Below, piece by piece: positions 51,934 through 60,991 of a stretch of DNA of 64,000 bases. Below the pieces are notes generated by a model. The model did not search any database and was not told the DNA's origin. It saw nothing but the letters and a program-made list of their open reading frames with translations. Origin of the DNA: Alteromonas antoniana. Its GTDB lineage: Bacteria > Pseudomonadota > Gammaproteobacteria > Enterobacterales > Alteromonadaceae. Positions within the stretch are counted from its first letter, which is position 1; each line of letters begins with the position of its first letter. Location: positions 58,641-122,640 of the forward strand of contig NZ_JAESDH010000016.1 of the NCBI RefSeq assembly GCF_019249295.1. The letters are read 5' to 3'. Both the position numbers and the translations under genes were made by a program.

Positions 51934-52218
51934 TCAATCGTCAGGAAACCTGAGTGGTTTTGCCGCCTCCATCATTTCGTACGTCATTCGCAAAGAGGAC
52001 CACCTGAACATCCCCAGCACGAACCCCATAAATAACGACGCAATAAATACCTGAATGATGTCATCGTCCCACTGCAACACGTTGAGCCAATGCATGGCGA
52101 ACTTAAATAAGAAAAAAAACGGAATGCCGAGACCCAGTACGCCCGAATAAAAAACGTAGCGTGGCTTACCCGCTTCAACGGTATCTCTGATTTCGTCGAG
52201 TTCATCTAAAGGATGCAT
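51934..52218 (-). CDS. Small two-helix membrane protein (94 aa)
   Basis: Two hydrophobic segments (YSGVLGLGIPFFFLFKFAMHW outlined, and VFIASLFMGFVLGMF) are flanked by acidic termini (MHPLDELDEIRD and LRFPDD). AAGACC-type purine stretches precede the start. It is a single gene with no family recognised. Confidence 0.6.
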   Translation of the reverse strand: MHPLDELDEIRDTVEAGKPRYVFYSGVLGLGIPFFFLFKFAMHWLNVLQWDDDIIQVFIASLFMGFVLGMFRWSSLRMTYEMMEAAKPLRFPDD

Positions 52219-52597
52219 GGTCTTTGCCCGTAGTAAGCCTGTTTTTTATCCTACTGCGGATAACCAAACTCTGTAAAGATGATCCGAAGTACAGGTTTAT
52301 GATGATCGCGTCGGCAATACCGCTTCCAGGCGAGAGAAGGGCGCCCTGGCTGCGGGTCAGGAACAAACGTTACTCTGCTTCGACGGTGTTTTCTGAAGAA
52401 ACGTCAATCACCTGCTATGCTCTCAGTAACAGTGTGATCTATGTGTATCGGAAAGCTGTACCCGTTAACACACTAACAAGAACCTTCCTTTCACAACGCG
52501 AACACCACTGGAATCGCTGCCAACCTGCACCCGGTTCTGGCAACAGTGTAGCGTAATTGTCTTTGCGGACAGGAGAGGATTAGGCAAGGACTGCAGT
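52219..52597. other. Gap upstream of the porin gene
   Basis: About 380 bases separate divergent genes. AAGGAC lies just before the porin ATG. The short plus-strand open frame inside has no ribosome site or family resemblance and is not called. No operator was recognised. Confidence 0.5.
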
Positions 52598-53716
52598 ATG
52601 AAAAAAGTAACCTGCACTTTACTGACGTTAGCGTTACCCGCGATGTTGCCTGTTCAGGCACAGGAGGAGGGACTTCCTTTCGAGTTGGGCGGTCATGTCA
52701 GAGTGAATTACAGTCATATCGACTGGGCCGAGGATGAGTTGCGTGACGGTCTCGAGTTCGAATCCTTCCGGCTAAACGTTTCCGGCGACTACGAAAGTTT
52801 CAGCTACAAAGCTGAGTACCGGTGGTATGAAAATACAGACTTCAACACCGTTCGCTATGCCGATTTAACCTACACATTCGATGAATACTGGAAAGCCACA
52901 GCCGGAATCACGAAAGTGCCGTTCGGGTTGCAGCCTTTTGCGTCAAACAGTTTCTGGTTCTCAACCAACTATTATATTGGTTTTGAGGATGACTATGATG
53001 CGGGGGCGGTGGTGGAATATACCCGCGGCGACTGGACCGTTCAGGGCGGCTACTTTCTGAATGATGAATACAATGATGCCGGGCGTTTTGGGCGCTATTC
53101 GTTTGATGTTGCTGACAACGGCGAGTTTCGCAATAAAGAAGACGGTCAGTATAATTTGCGTGTGAATTATACTGGTAACTTCACCCGACGCAGCACCACC
53201 GATGTCGGCGTATCATTTCAACAGGGCGATATTCTGAATCTGGATACGCTCGACTCAGGTGACATGACAGCTTACGCCGTGCACCTGCGACATATTCAGG
53301 ATCCCTTCCAGGTAGACCTTCAGTTCACTGACTTTGATTATGATCTGGCAGCCCCGGAAGGCCAGCCAACCGACAGACTGGCGCTGTCCTCCTTCGAATT
53401 TCCGTTTCTGGCAACCAGTGCCGGGAAAAGCTACGTAGCGAATCTGGTTTACACCTTGCCGATGAAGTTTAAGTCGTTAACACCAGTGAAATGTTACACC
53501 GAGTATAGTCGCATTGAGCCTGACGATGATGCGGCACTGGCGTCATCGCAGTGGGTAAATGGCTGTAGTTTTGGCTGGTCAAAGCTATATGTGTATATCG
53601 ACAGTATTCAGGGCAAGAACATGTGGTTTTCCGGAGGCCCTGGCGTAGGGCTGGACTTGGGCGGCCGTCAGCACACCACTCACCGGCTTAACATCAGCCT
53701 TGGCATTTATTTTTAG
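52598..53716 (+). CDS. Outer-membrane porin (phosphate-selective OprO/P type)
   Basis: The 372-residue protein has a signal peptide (MKKVTCTLLTLALPAMLPVQA). The mature chain shows alternating aromatic beta strands (GGHVRVNYSHIDW, FRLNVSGDYESFSYKAEYRW, ATAGITKVPFGLQPF) and ends with the outer-membrane Phe (LNISLGIYF). The block ending KVPFGLQPFASNSFWF resembles the OprO/P family. It is followed after nine bases by a solute-binding protein gene, so the two probably handle the same small solute. The two Cys residues near the C-terminus could form a disulfide. Confidence 0.8.
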   Translation: MKKVTCTLLTLALPAMLPVQAQEEGLPFELGGHVRVNYSHIDWAEDELRDGLEFESFRLNVSGDYESFSYKAEYRWYENTDFNTVRYADLTYTFDEYWKATAGITKVPFGLQPFASNSFWFSTNYYIGFEDDYDAGAVVEYTRGDWTVQGGYFLNDEYNDAGRFGRYSFDVADNGEFRNKEDGQYNLRVNYTGNFTRRSTTDVGVSFQQGDILNLDTLDSGDMTAYAVHLRHIQDPFQVDLQFTDFDYDLAAPEGQPTDRLALSSFEFPFLATSAGKSYVANLVYTLPMKFKSLTPVKCYTEYSRIEPDDDAALASSQWVNGCSFGWSKLYVYIDSIQGKNMWFSGGPGVGLDLGGRQHTTHRLNISLGIYF

Positions 53717-53725
53717 GGGATGATT

Positions 53726-54526
53726 ATGCGCATAAGTATTATGATTTTCAGTGCGTTACTTTTGCTGTTTTCAGCAAAAAGTGATGCTCACGCGTGGTTA
53801 AAGTTGCGCATAGCGACAACCGAATACGCACCGTACACTTCCACCTCGATGGAGCATAATGGCTACATCAATCACATCATATCAAAAGCGTTTCTGGAAA
53901 CCGGCGTTATCGTCGAATTCACGTCATTACCCTGGGATGAAGCTCTGGAAGCCACATTGAATGGCGAATATGATGCTCTGTCGTACGGTAATTATATTCG
54001 CTCCCGGGAAAAAGAGTTCTGGCACAGCGAGCCCATATCGGTGGAAAACCTGGTGTTTTACATTAATGAAAGCAGTGGCATTACTGACTGGGGCTCACTG
54101 GATGATCTGAAACAGTACAAAATGGGGATCACCAATGGCTATCTGTATAATGACGAGTTGGCGTCATATATAAAAAGTGCGCCAAATGTGGTGTCAGGGG
54201 AGTCGGATAAAGCGAATTTTGACGCGTTGATTGACGGCGATATTGATATTTTCCCCATTGATGAACTGACCGGCTGGTATATTTTGCAGCGTGAGTTCAG
54301 TGATGCGGAAACGGATAACCTGACTGCGCTCAAACCCTACATTTCTACCGTGACTACTCACTTGCTGGTGCCGAAAGGCAAAATCAACGACAAACTGGTG
54401 CTGTCGCTGTTTAACGAGGGGCTGCAACGCCTGCAGTTACAGGGTGAGATGGAGCGCTTCAAACGCTTATTGCGAGAGGGTTACTACCAGCACCCGGAAA
54501 AGCCGGTGAATTACGATCGCCGCTAA
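53726..54526 (+). CDS. Periplasmic solute-binding protein (SBP_bac_3 family)
   Basis: The protein has 266 residues from ATG 53726, seven bases after AGGGG; ATG 53720 is too close to that site. A signal peptide (RISIMIFSALLLLFSAKSDA) is followed by a bilobal binding fold: LRIATTEYAPYTS, LPWDEALEATLNGEYDALSYG, YKMGITNGYLYND and the DIFPIDELTGWYIL hinge region. Many such proteins in Alteromonadales lack a linked ABC transporter, as here, and may act as sensors or in solute capture with the porin. Confidence 0.85.
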   Translation: MRISIMIFSALLLLFSAKSDAHAWLKLRIATTEYAPYTSTSMEHNGYINHIISKAFLETGVIVEFTSLPWDEALEATLNGEYDALSYGNYIRSREKEFWHSEPISVENLVFYINESSGITDWGSLDDLKQYKMGITNGYLYNDELASYIKSAPNVVSGESDKANFDALIDGDIDIFPIDELTGWYILQREFSDAETDNLTALKPYISTVTTHLLVPKGKINDKLVLSLFNEGLQRLQLQGEMERFKRLLREGYYQHPEKPVNYDRR

Positions 54527-54554
54527 TGTGACGCAGAAAAAAACGAGATAAAAA

Positions 54555-54579
54555 AACGCTGCTGTGCAGCGTTTTTTTT
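54555..54579 (+). terminator. Intrinsic terminator of the porin operon
   Basis: AACGCTGC, a 3-base loop and GCAGCGTT, followed by TTTTTTT, lie 28 bases after the stop of the solute-binding protein gene. Confidence 0.88.
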
Positions 54580-54773
54580 ATGGCTGCGCCTTACCTGTAG
54601 AGAAACAGGCTTCAATCCATGGCAGAGAAAAGCTGACGGTTAGTCGCGTGATTTACAGCGAGAAAGACGCAGAATTTGGCGTGATGCTTTGTTTGTAAGG
54701 AACATGGTTGAATGAAAGGAAGGCGCAACCGCTGACAGAAGTAGCGGTGATACACATTATTTCGCATCGGACG

Positions 54774-54962
54774 CTAGTTGCGAAGACGGTTTTTTACTTT
54801 GACGATTACCCAGATAAAGGCGAAAGCGGCCACCGCGATAATCAGTATGCGGGTAAATCGAAAGTGCGCGGGGCCCTGCACGCTCAATTCGTAAACGCAG
54901 GCCCCCAGGGCAATATAGATAGCAGCTTCTGTGATTTTTCTCAGCTCGGATTTTCGTTTCAT
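54774..54962 (-). CDS. Small two-helix membrane protein (62 aa)
   Basis: A basic start (MKRKSELRK) leads to two hydrophobic segments (AAIYIALGACVYEL and ILIIAVAAFAFIWVIV) and a basic end. It resembles many uncharacterised phage-shock or YrhC-like small proteins only in shape. No family is assigned. Confidence 0.55.
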   Translation of the reverse strand: MKRKSELRKITEAAIYIALGACVYELSVQGPAHFRFTRILIIAVAAFAFIWVIVKVKNRLRN

Positions 54963-55015
54963 ATCTTCATCCGCCTTTTTCCAGTGCAGGCCCGGACGTC
55001 ATGTCCTTGTTATAA

Positions 55016-55345
55016 CTATTCAACCGCAAACGGTCTGCGCTGAAGATAATCGGTTTCGACCTCCATCTCATAGAGGATGCGTGTGGATTCCAGGTTTAAC
55101 GCCTCGTGCATATTTTCGCGAAACGCCTCATAGTCTGGTGACATCTGAATATCAGCAGCCTTTTCCCATGTCGCTTTGTCAGGCCATTGGGCATAGGCAA
55201 TAAATGCGCCGGACTTATCCCGATGCAGACGCGAACCCAGACTGCCTTTGAACAGATAAATACCCTGGGTAGTTTTCGCCCAGGCGTTAAGGAATTGCTG
55301 CCGGGCACCGGGTTTCACCACAAACTCAAACATCACGATATACAT
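55016..55345 (-). CDS. ABM-domain protein (second copy type)
   Basis: The protein has 109 residues from ATG 55345; the longer open frame adds an unlikely leader. The ABM pattern is clear: MYIVMFEFVVKPGARQQFLN, then LGSRLHRDKSGAFIAYAQWP, then a C-terminal strand. It is related in fold to the protein at 51424-51759 but does not look like a recent duplicate. The substrate is unknown. Confidence 0.8.
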   Translation of the reverse strand: MYIVMFEFVVKPGARQQFLNAWAKTTQGIYLFKGSLGSRLHRDKSGAFIAYAQWPDKATWEKAADIQMSPDYEAFRENMHEALNLESTRILYEMEVETDYLQRRPFAVE

Positions 55346-55443
55346 AACATTTCCATATTTCGAAAAAAACTTGTGCGTTGAAGGGGCTGTTGATCTTCGC
55401 TGCAAATGTGTACGGCAAAGTTCAACAGACGCTGGCAACAGGA

Positions 55444-55713
55444 TCAGAACAGCCTTTTCCCGGTAATAGCAATATACAGCGCAATACCACCCGCTATGGC
55501 ATACAGAACTTCAAAAGCACTAACGTTATTGCCCCCTTCATTGACGGCGGAATAAATAAGCATCGCTCCCAGCAACAGCGAGGGCAGGCCGGCAATACCG
55601 ATAATCAGACGAAGGCCAACAGGAAGCACTTTTTGTGAAGAGGTGTCAGGCATAGCGGACCACATAACAGCAAAGAATAAAAAGATAGTATGCGCTTGGC
55701 GCGGATACCTCAA
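55444..55713 (-). CDS. Small membrane protein (up to 89 aa)
   Basis: Two or three hydrophobic segments are seen (LRLIIGIAGLPSLLLGAMLIY and VLYAIAGGIALYIAI as the clear ones). The start is uncertain: ATG 55713 gives an extra hydrophobic leader and ATG 55653 gives 69 residues. No family was recognised. Confidence 0.5.
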   Translation of the reverse strand: MRYPRQAHTIFLFFAVMWSAMPDTSSQKVLPVGLRLIIGIAGLPSLLLGAMLIYSAVNEGGNNVSAFEVLYAIAGGIALYIAITGKRLF

Positions 55714-55833
55714 TGGCTGTTTTGTGTGTAGGTACAGGTTTGGTTGTAAAGCGAAGAAAACGCAGAGCCATGCTCTGCGCGATGTGGCAACTGCCCGTTG
55801 AGCCAGGCAGCGCCGTTATCATGCGTTACCTGC

Positions 55834-56301
55834 TCAGAGGTTACGCTTTAATCTTTTTTCAACCTGCTTTTTTTCCCACTTTGGGCCGAAAATACTGAAA
55901 GTTTCAAATACGGCAATGCCATGAACCATGATCCCAAAGCCCCAGCCTACCAGAGCCCAGACTGCCCAAAGGTACCAGGGCGATACCATCAGATTAACAA
56001 CAAACATCAGTGCCGTTGATACGACAAATACCATAAGGTGGGTATAAAACGCTTTTAAATCCCTTACTCGCTCTAAAGCTTCAGCCTCTTCAGCGGTGAT
56101 CGTTGTGGTGCTTTCCATGGGTTCCTCCGTTGCCAGTTCACTTACGTCGATGTCAAACACAGCGGCAAGCGACTTCAATGACTCCAGACTGGCCTGCTGA
56201 CCACGCTCAATTCTCTGTACGGTACGAATATTTAATCCGCTGAACTGGGCTAACTGGTCCTGTGACCAGCCATGTTGTAATCGCAGCTTTCTGATGATCA
56301 T
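55834..56301 (-). CDS. XRE helix-turn-helix protein with C-terminal 2TM domain
   Basis: In the 155-residue protein, residues 1-58 are a helix-turn-helix (LRLQHGWSQDQLAQFSGLNI, RTVQRIERGQQASLESLKSL), followed by a linker and two hydrophobic segments (LMVFVVSTALMFVVNLMV and WYLWAVWALVGWGFGIMVHG) of the 2TM family. It is a membrane-tethered regulator design known in Gammaproteobacteria. The ligand is unknown. It is transcribed alone. Confidence 0.85.
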   Translation of the reverse strand: MIIRKLRLQHGWSQDQLAQFSGLNIRTVQRIERGQQASLESLKSLAAVFDIDVSELATEEPMESTTTITAEEAEALERVRDLKAFYTHLMVFVVSTALMFVVNLMVSPWYLWAVWALVGWGFGIMVHGIAVFETFSIFGPKWEKKQVEKRLKRNL

Positions 56302-56503
56302 TGTTTTCTCTTTGCTTACTGTGAGCCGTGTTTATAGCAACGTTTTTCCAAAGCCGGTTACGGCGTTTGTACGGCACGATTACGACAGCGCAATAACGAC
56401 GGGGGATACAGAGCCATGGCCCGCGTTGATAATCAAAAGCACACGGGCGATGGGTAAGGTTACTTATTCATTCAACTGGCGTGATTCTTCATGCCTGATA
56501 CCG

Positions 56504-56863
56504 TTAAATTAGCATGTTATTAAAAAGTATGCCTGGCAAAAAAAAGCTCATGGCGAATACTGCCGAGCCGGTTATGGCAAAAGCCAGACAACAAAAGCTG
56601 GCCTGAACTGCAAACGTTTTCGGTTTGGCACTGGCACTGGTTTGAAGTGAAACCACAGCCAGCGTAATGCTGTCACGCGCCTTCTGGTAATGGTGTTTTA
56701 ACCAGATTGCGGCAGGGGTAAAAAAGACAAACAGAAACGCGAACGCTGCTTCAATACCACCAAAGTGCACCAGCATCGCAATCTCGGGAGCGAAGCAGCC
56801 TGCAATCGCGATAAATACCCACACAACCGTTTTCTGCTGCCAGCTTAACTCACGCCATTTCAT
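56504..56863 (-). CDS. Membrane protein, unknown (119 aa)
   Basis: Three hydrophobic segments are seen (VVWVFIAIAGCFAPEIAMLVHF outlined, AAFAFLFVFFTPAAIWL, and FCCLAFAITGSAVFAMSFFL). The gene lies 30 bases downstream of the small gene at 56894-57130, so the two may be co-transcribed. No family was recognised. Confidence 0.55.
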   Translation of the reverse strand: MKWRELSWQQKTVVWVFIAIAGCFAPEIAMLVHFGGIEAAFAFLFVFFTPAAIWLKHHYQKARDSITLAVVSLQTSASAKPKTFAVQASFCCLAFAITGSAVFAMSFFLPGILFNNMLI

Positions 56864-56893
56864 TTTCTATCCTTACTATTTAGCGCAGCTACA

Positions 56894-57130
56894 TTAATGG
56901 GCAGCATCATCAGGGGTATCATTCGCCTGATTAAACTTCCTTTTAAGGTATTTAAGGTTGGCATTCACTTCTTTCAACTCGCGCTGTGATAATCTGGCCA
57001 TGTCCCGCATGTCTTTCACTCGCTTTGAAATCAGAAATATGAACAGGGGAACCAATACCCAGAGCAGGATCAGAAAAAGATAAAAAAGGCTTCCCAGCAA
57101 TCCCACGCCACCTAAAATACTTTCCGTCAT
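56894..57130 (-). CDS. Small membrane-anchored coiled-coil protein (78 aa)
   Basis: One long hydrophobic segment (LGSLFYLFLILLWVLVPLFIF outlined, about 14-34) is followed by a charged helix with heptad-like spacing (KRVKDMRDMARLSQRELKEV). The shape is like cytoplasm-facing anchor proteins. The function is unknown. Confidence 0.6.
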   Translation of the reverse strand: MTESILGGVGLLGSLFYLFLILLWVLVPLFIFLISKRVKDMRDMARLSQRELKEVNANLKYLKRKFNQANDTPDDAAH

Positions 57131-57371
57131 GTCGATAGTCTTCCTTTACAAAATGGTGTGTTACTCACCGATAGTTTCTTGTAACGCCACCCATTACCAC
57201 CTTCGTCTTGTGAATTGAAGCGTTGAGGCGAGCAGCCCGCCAGTTACCAAAACCACACAAGCTTAGCTCTCCATCTGTGTCGCTCATTGGCTCAGCAAGT
57301 AGTTAGAGAGTCGTTGGTTAGCTTGCGCTTGTTTACGGTAGAAAGTGTATCTGTTTGGCTTCTTTAGTCAG

Positions 57372-57776
57372 CTATTCGATGCGAAAGTCAAGCTGAACCA
57401 CCTGGCAGGTGCTTTCTTCCGCCGGATAGCGCCAGCCTGTCAGAGCAGCCGCCGCGGCGTTAGCAAAGGTGTCGCCGGGGTACCCTTCAATAACATTGAT
57501 GTTAACCGGTCTGCCATCTTCGGAGATATCAAATTCCATTTTCGCATACCCCTGAACACGGTCCCTCGCTGCTGCCAGTGGGTACTTGGGAGTTTTATCT
57601 CTGGAAATGGGATCGATGTTGTTTGACGGATCGTTTTCTTTTTCATGAAAACCGCAGCGTGATGGTTTTTTCATCACGTCAGCTTCGGAGATTTCCAGCG
57701 GGCCGGATGAGTTCGCGCAACCCGATAGTGAGATGGCAGTAAACAGTAAAGACGCAGTGATGATGTTTCCCTTCAT
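57372..57776 (-). CDS. Lipoprotein with TonB C-terminal-like domain
   Basis: The 134-residue protein has a lipoprotein signal (ITASLLFTAISLSGC). Residues 60-134 match the TonB_C fold: PKYPLAAARDRVQGYAKMEF, ISEDGRPVNINVIEGYPG, FANAAAAALTGWRYPA, then a terminal strand. It lacks the membrane anchor and Pro-rich linker of a working TonB, so it is more likely a periplasmic or outer-membrane binding protein than an energy transducer. Confidence 0.82.
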   Translation of the reverse strand: MKGNIITASLLFTAISLSGCANSSGPLEISEADVMKKPSRCGFHEKENDPSNNIDPISRDKTPKYPLAAARDRVQGYAKMEFDISEDGRPVNINVIEGYPGDTFANAAAAALTGWRYPAEESTCQVVQLDFRIE

Positions 57777-57889
57777 GATATTGTCCTTTTTAGCTCAGGT
57801 ATTAGTGTATAAAACTACGCGGTCATTTTTCGCGAGATGCCAGCCGCCCGCGTTCCCAAGCTGGCCAAATACAACAATTGGTAAAGTAG

Positions 57890-58078
57890 CTATCTGACGG
57901 GCTTTAATGGCGCCAGCAGAAAATAAAACACCCAGGCAAACCAGGATATGAAAATAACCGCGAGGATCCACGCTACTTTCTCTCCGCCCTGAGTTCTGTC
58001 TGATTTTGCAATTATCCAGACAGGTAAAATCCAGATAAAAACAAATAAGAGTAAACTCACCAGTGATACACCGCCCAT
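57890..58078 (-). CDS. Small PLDc_N-like membrane protein A (62 aa)
   Basis: Two hydrophobic segments flank a short loop (AKSDRTQGGEKVAWI), the pattern of PLDc_N-type small proteins. It resembles the protein at 59320-59535 in loop and second helix (GGEKVAWILAVIFISW versus GAEKAGWLILTLFTSW). The function is unknown. Confidence 0.65.
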   Translation of the reverse strand: MGGVSLVSLLLFVFIWILPVWIIAKSDRTQGGEKVAWILAVIFISWFAWVFYFLLAPLKPVR

Positions 58079-58347
58079 TGTATTCCCTTTTCAATGCTTA
58101 TCATTGATGAGGTTAACACACACGCTACGCGCATTTCTATTAAGAACCACTGACGGTCATTTCGGCCTGGCGGGCTAAAAAAACTACAGCGGCCTGTACG
58201 GCAGAGAACGAGCTGATTGGCGTAGCACGTTATCTCAGGGCTTTTGTTCCCATAAAAAACAGTTGGCGTTGAGACTGGGTCAGATAATTAGCAACACCAG
58301 AAATTAATACTGAGTCAGAGCGTAATCAACATAAGACGTTAACACTG

Positions 58348-58746
58348 TCAGAGCGTTGCAAATACCAGAAGGCACCACATTGCCAGCACAGCAGCGAAGT
58401 TAATGGTAAAAACCAGGCCCCTGACTCTTACGTTCGAAGAGAAAATCTGCACAACGCTATGGCCAACTCTTCCGGCAATAAAAAGCCAGGCAAGTAAGGG
58501 GTATACCTGCGGGATAGTGGTGTGGTGAATCATCAGCAACACACAGATGAGATGAAAAAACAGCGGCCACTCAAACTGATTACTAAGGTTTGCACTGACT
58601 TTTGTTTGTAAGTGGGCATACGGGTTTGTGCCATCAGCGCGTTGCCCGATTCCCCATACTGCGGGGGCGCGCACTGCGGTGAGCAGCACATAAAGAGCAG
58701 TGCACCAGATTACGTGGGCAAACATCGGAGCTAACAAGCTGTTCAT
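58348..58746 (-). CDS. MAPEG-family membrane protein
   Basis: The 132-residue protein has four hydrophobic segments. Family blocks include the helix 2 region SANLSNQFEWPLFFHLICVL outlined, and the helix 3 region LLAWLFIAGRVGHSVVQIF with the Arg and His typical of MAPEG. The family includes glutathione transferases and eicosanoid enzymes; bacterial members mostly have no known substrate. Confidence 0.85.
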   Translation of the reverse strand: MNSLLAPMFAHVIWCTALYVLLTAVRAPAVWGIGQRADGTNPYAHLQTKVSANLSNQFEWPLFFHLICVLLMIHHTTIPQVYPLLAWLFIAGRVGHSVVQIFSSNVRVRGLVFTINFAAVLAMWCLLVFATL

Positions 58747-58812
58747 AGGCAGTGGTGTCCTTGCGGATAATGGTGGTGAATAAGGCTACCACGGGATGGT
58801 CTATCCGGTGAG

Positions 58813-59217
58813 TTATACTGTTGGCAGGGTTTCAAATGCTGGCAGCGTTTCTAACTTGTTATCCCACTCGGCCTTGCTTGCCGTGAAAAGGTGAGCAGCT
58901 GGGGGAAATGTAACGGCGCTGTCCAGAGAGCCTGCAGGAACTACCAGCGTGTCATCACCGTCAGCCCCCGGAAGTGCTGAACCACAGTGCTGACAAAAGC
59001 GCTTGCTGTGCCGCGTTCCTGGTAGCGTAAATGATGTCACCGCGTCTTCACCGGCCTGCCATGAGAGCGTGGCCGAGCGGGAAAATAAATTCGCGGCATA
59101 AGCAGAGCCGGTATCTTTTTGGCAGTAGTGACAGTGGCACAGGAAAAAGCTGTCGAAGTTGCCGGTAACAACAAACCGAACCGCACCGCATAAACATGAA
59201 CCCGTGTATTCAGACAT
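58813..59217 (-). CDS. GFA/CENP-V family zinc protein
   Basis: The protein has 134 residues from ATG 59217. The zinc-binding Cys pattern of the family is complete: GSCLCGAVRF, CHCHYCQKDTGS and FCQHCGSAL. The family is named for glutathione-dependent formaldehyde activation, but most members have unknown substrates. It is a single gene. Confidence 0.88.
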   Translation of the reverse strand: MSEYTGSCLCGAVRFVVTGNFDSFFLCHCHYCQKDTGSAYAANLFSRSATLSWQAGEDAVTSFTLPGTRHSKRFCQHCGSALPGADGDDTLVVPAGSLDSAVTFPPAAHLFTASKAEWDNKLETLPAFETLPTV

Positions 59218-59319
59218 AGTATGACTTCCCGGATAAGCCTGCATAAAGTGTTGGTGTAAAAGCGTATCTTCTCTACTGCCTGTTGCGTTGAACAGAGCCT
59301 GATATCACTCGCTTTATTA

Positions 59320-59535
59320 TCAGGCCTGACGCTGAGAAGCGCCTCTCATTTTCTGAGTTGCCATCAGAAAAACGGCATAGCCAATCCATGACGTGAAGAG
59401 TGTCAGAATAAGCCAGCCTGCTTTCTCCGCGCCTTTGGCTCGCGTTGAAAAGCCGGTAAGAAAAACAGGTACAAGACAGAAGCCAAGAAAAACAAGAAAC
59501 AACAATTGCCAAATGCTGATATCCACGCAGACCAT
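59320..59535 (-). CDS. Small PLDc_N-like membrane protein B (71 aa)
   Basis: Two hydrophobic segments (LLFLVFLGFCLVPVFLTGF outlined, and WLILTLFTSWIGYAVFLM) flank the loop STRAKGAEKAG. It is a likely paralogue of the 57890-58078 gene, 1.2 kb away. The basic tail (QKMRGASQRQA) is cytoplasmic by the positive-inside rule. Confidence 0.62.
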   Translation of the reverse strand: MVCVDISIWQLLFLVFLGFCLVPVFLTGFSTRAKGAEKAGWLILTLFTSWIGYAVFLMATQKMRGASQRQA

Positions 59536-59707
59536 CCTTGTGCTGATAGGTGAAAAAGTCAGGTTATCTTTTTATTTGTGGTTTGAAAACCCAACAGTGA
59601 TTTTACGAAACGCGAGCAGCCCGCTCCACACCAGGTGAACGACAGCAAAGAGCTTCGGGTGAGGTTAGCAGTGAATGTAGTAGGTTATACCGTAATTGTC
59701 AGCGACT

Positions 59708-60055
59708 TTACTCACGGCGTAATTGTGTAATATGTAAGAGTTCACCAACAGGCCCCCAGAGGTAAAACACCTGTCCCCAGGATTCTTGCTGAATTGGCGA
59801 TATCTTCGTTTTATGCCTTGACGTTGAACACCGCTCAAAGGCCTCGTGTATGTCTGTCACGCAGATTTGTAACATGAAATTTTTGGCCAGCGACTCGTCG
59901 TAAAATCGTTGCAGGAAAAAGTAGCAATCTCCGTTTTCGAACAGGGTGAGGTCGTCGGTAACGTATTCAGCATGAAACCCAATTTCCGAATAAAAACATT
60001 GGGATAGTTCATAATCTTTACTGGGTATAAACGGCTTTATATCTGTTACGTTCAT
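59708..60055 (-). CDS. VOC-superfamily (glyoxalase/bleomycin-resistance-like) protein
   Basis: The protein has 115 residues from ATG 60055, preceded by AGGAAAAAGA. The VOC strand-helix pattern is seen: DIKPFIPSKDYELSQCFYSE, IGFHAEYVTDDLTLFENGD, then WGQVFYLWGPVGELLHITQ. The metal ligands of true glyoxalases are not all obvious, so an immunity or binding role is possible. Confidence 0.8.
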   Translation of the reverse strand: MNVTDIKPFIPSKDYELSQCFYSEIGFHAEYVTDDLTLFENGDCYFFLQRFYDESLAKNFMLQICVTDIHEAFERCSTSRHKTKISPIQQESWGQVFYLWGPVGELLHITQLRRE

Positions 60056-60164
60056 GTCTTTTTCCTGGCATAGGTAACGCCATGCTGCCGGTCTGCAATA
60101 CAACGGCTACAGGGCCTTTGTCGTCGTGCTTTTCCCGCATCGAACAATCAAAACGCGTTGTCTG

Positions 60165-60971
60165 TTATAAGCCTCTGGCTCGCTGATAGGTATACAAGCC
60201 TGATAACGCATTATACAGTCCTGCGGCCATTGTGAAATCGTGAGCAACGCCGTCAAATTCATTAAGCTGCAATACCAGATCGGTTGACCGGTTTTGCAGG
60301 ATGGTTTTTGCAAAGGCATCATAAATTGAGCGCATCTCGCCGCTTTCACTCCCTATGTCCATATACAGATAGGTCCCCGTGTCACTATCTGAAAGCACGT
60401 AGTTTTGCGCGGCCTGTGCTGTTTCCTGCGCGCCCCACCAGACTGCGGGACTAAACGCCAGGTGCGATTGAAAAAGGTCGGGGCGCGAGTGAAAGCTATG
60501 GATAACAAGCAAGCCGGCAATCGAATGACCTGCGACGGTACTAAAATCGCGTGTTCGGTACTGCTTTGTGATGCGCGGCATCAGCTCCTGCTCCAGAAAG
60601 TCCAGGAACGTATCTGCACCACCTCCGCTTCCTACAGGGCCTCTGGGGTCCAGGTTCACAGTGGGAGCAAAGTCGTTTAACCGGTCTGCCACATCAATGC
60701 TGACAATAATATGTTCGTACGCCCCGTTGGATGCATGTAACCGCTCAAGCATACCGCGAAGCATCTCTTTATTTAATTCACCATCTAACAGGTAGATAAC
60801 CGGATAATGTTTGGAGGTGTCGGTTTCATATGATGGCGGCACGATGACATTGTCCTTCGGCGTTTGCGCATTTACGCAGGAGCAAAAGAAAATGAAAAAT
60901 AACAAACAGCTTGCTTTCAAGAGAGAAATTTCCGTATTCAAAATAGTTTTTCTTTTATAAGTTGTAGTCAT
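60165..60971 (-). CDS. Exported esterase D-type alpha/beta hydrolase
   Basis: The 268-residue protein has an N-terminal hydrophobic signal (LLKASCLLFFIFFCSCVNA) with Cys residues that could form a lipobox. The esterase D fold follows: YPVIYLLDGE near 56-65, nucleophile Ser150 in AGHSIAG, and a C-terminal His in GVAHDFTMAAGLYNAL. Relatives include enterochelin esterases of the Fes/IroE type and S-formylglutathione hydrolases. No siderophore gene is near, so the substrate is open. Confidence 0.83.
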   Translation of the reverse strand: MTTTYKRKTILNTEISLLKASCLLFFIFFCSCVNAQTPKDNVIVPPSYETDTSKHYPVIYLLDGELNKEMLRGMLERLHASNGAYEHIIVSIDVADRLNDFAPTVNLDPRGPVGSGGGADTFLDFLEQELMPRITKQYRTRDFSTVAGHSIAGLLVIHSFHSRPDLFQSHLAFSPAVWWGAQETAQAAQNYVLSDSDTGTYLYMDIGSESGEMRSIYDAFAKTILQNRSTDLVLQLNEFDGVAHDFTMAAGLYNALSGLYTYQRARGL

Positions 60972-60991
60972 TCACTACGTGTAACTTAGGC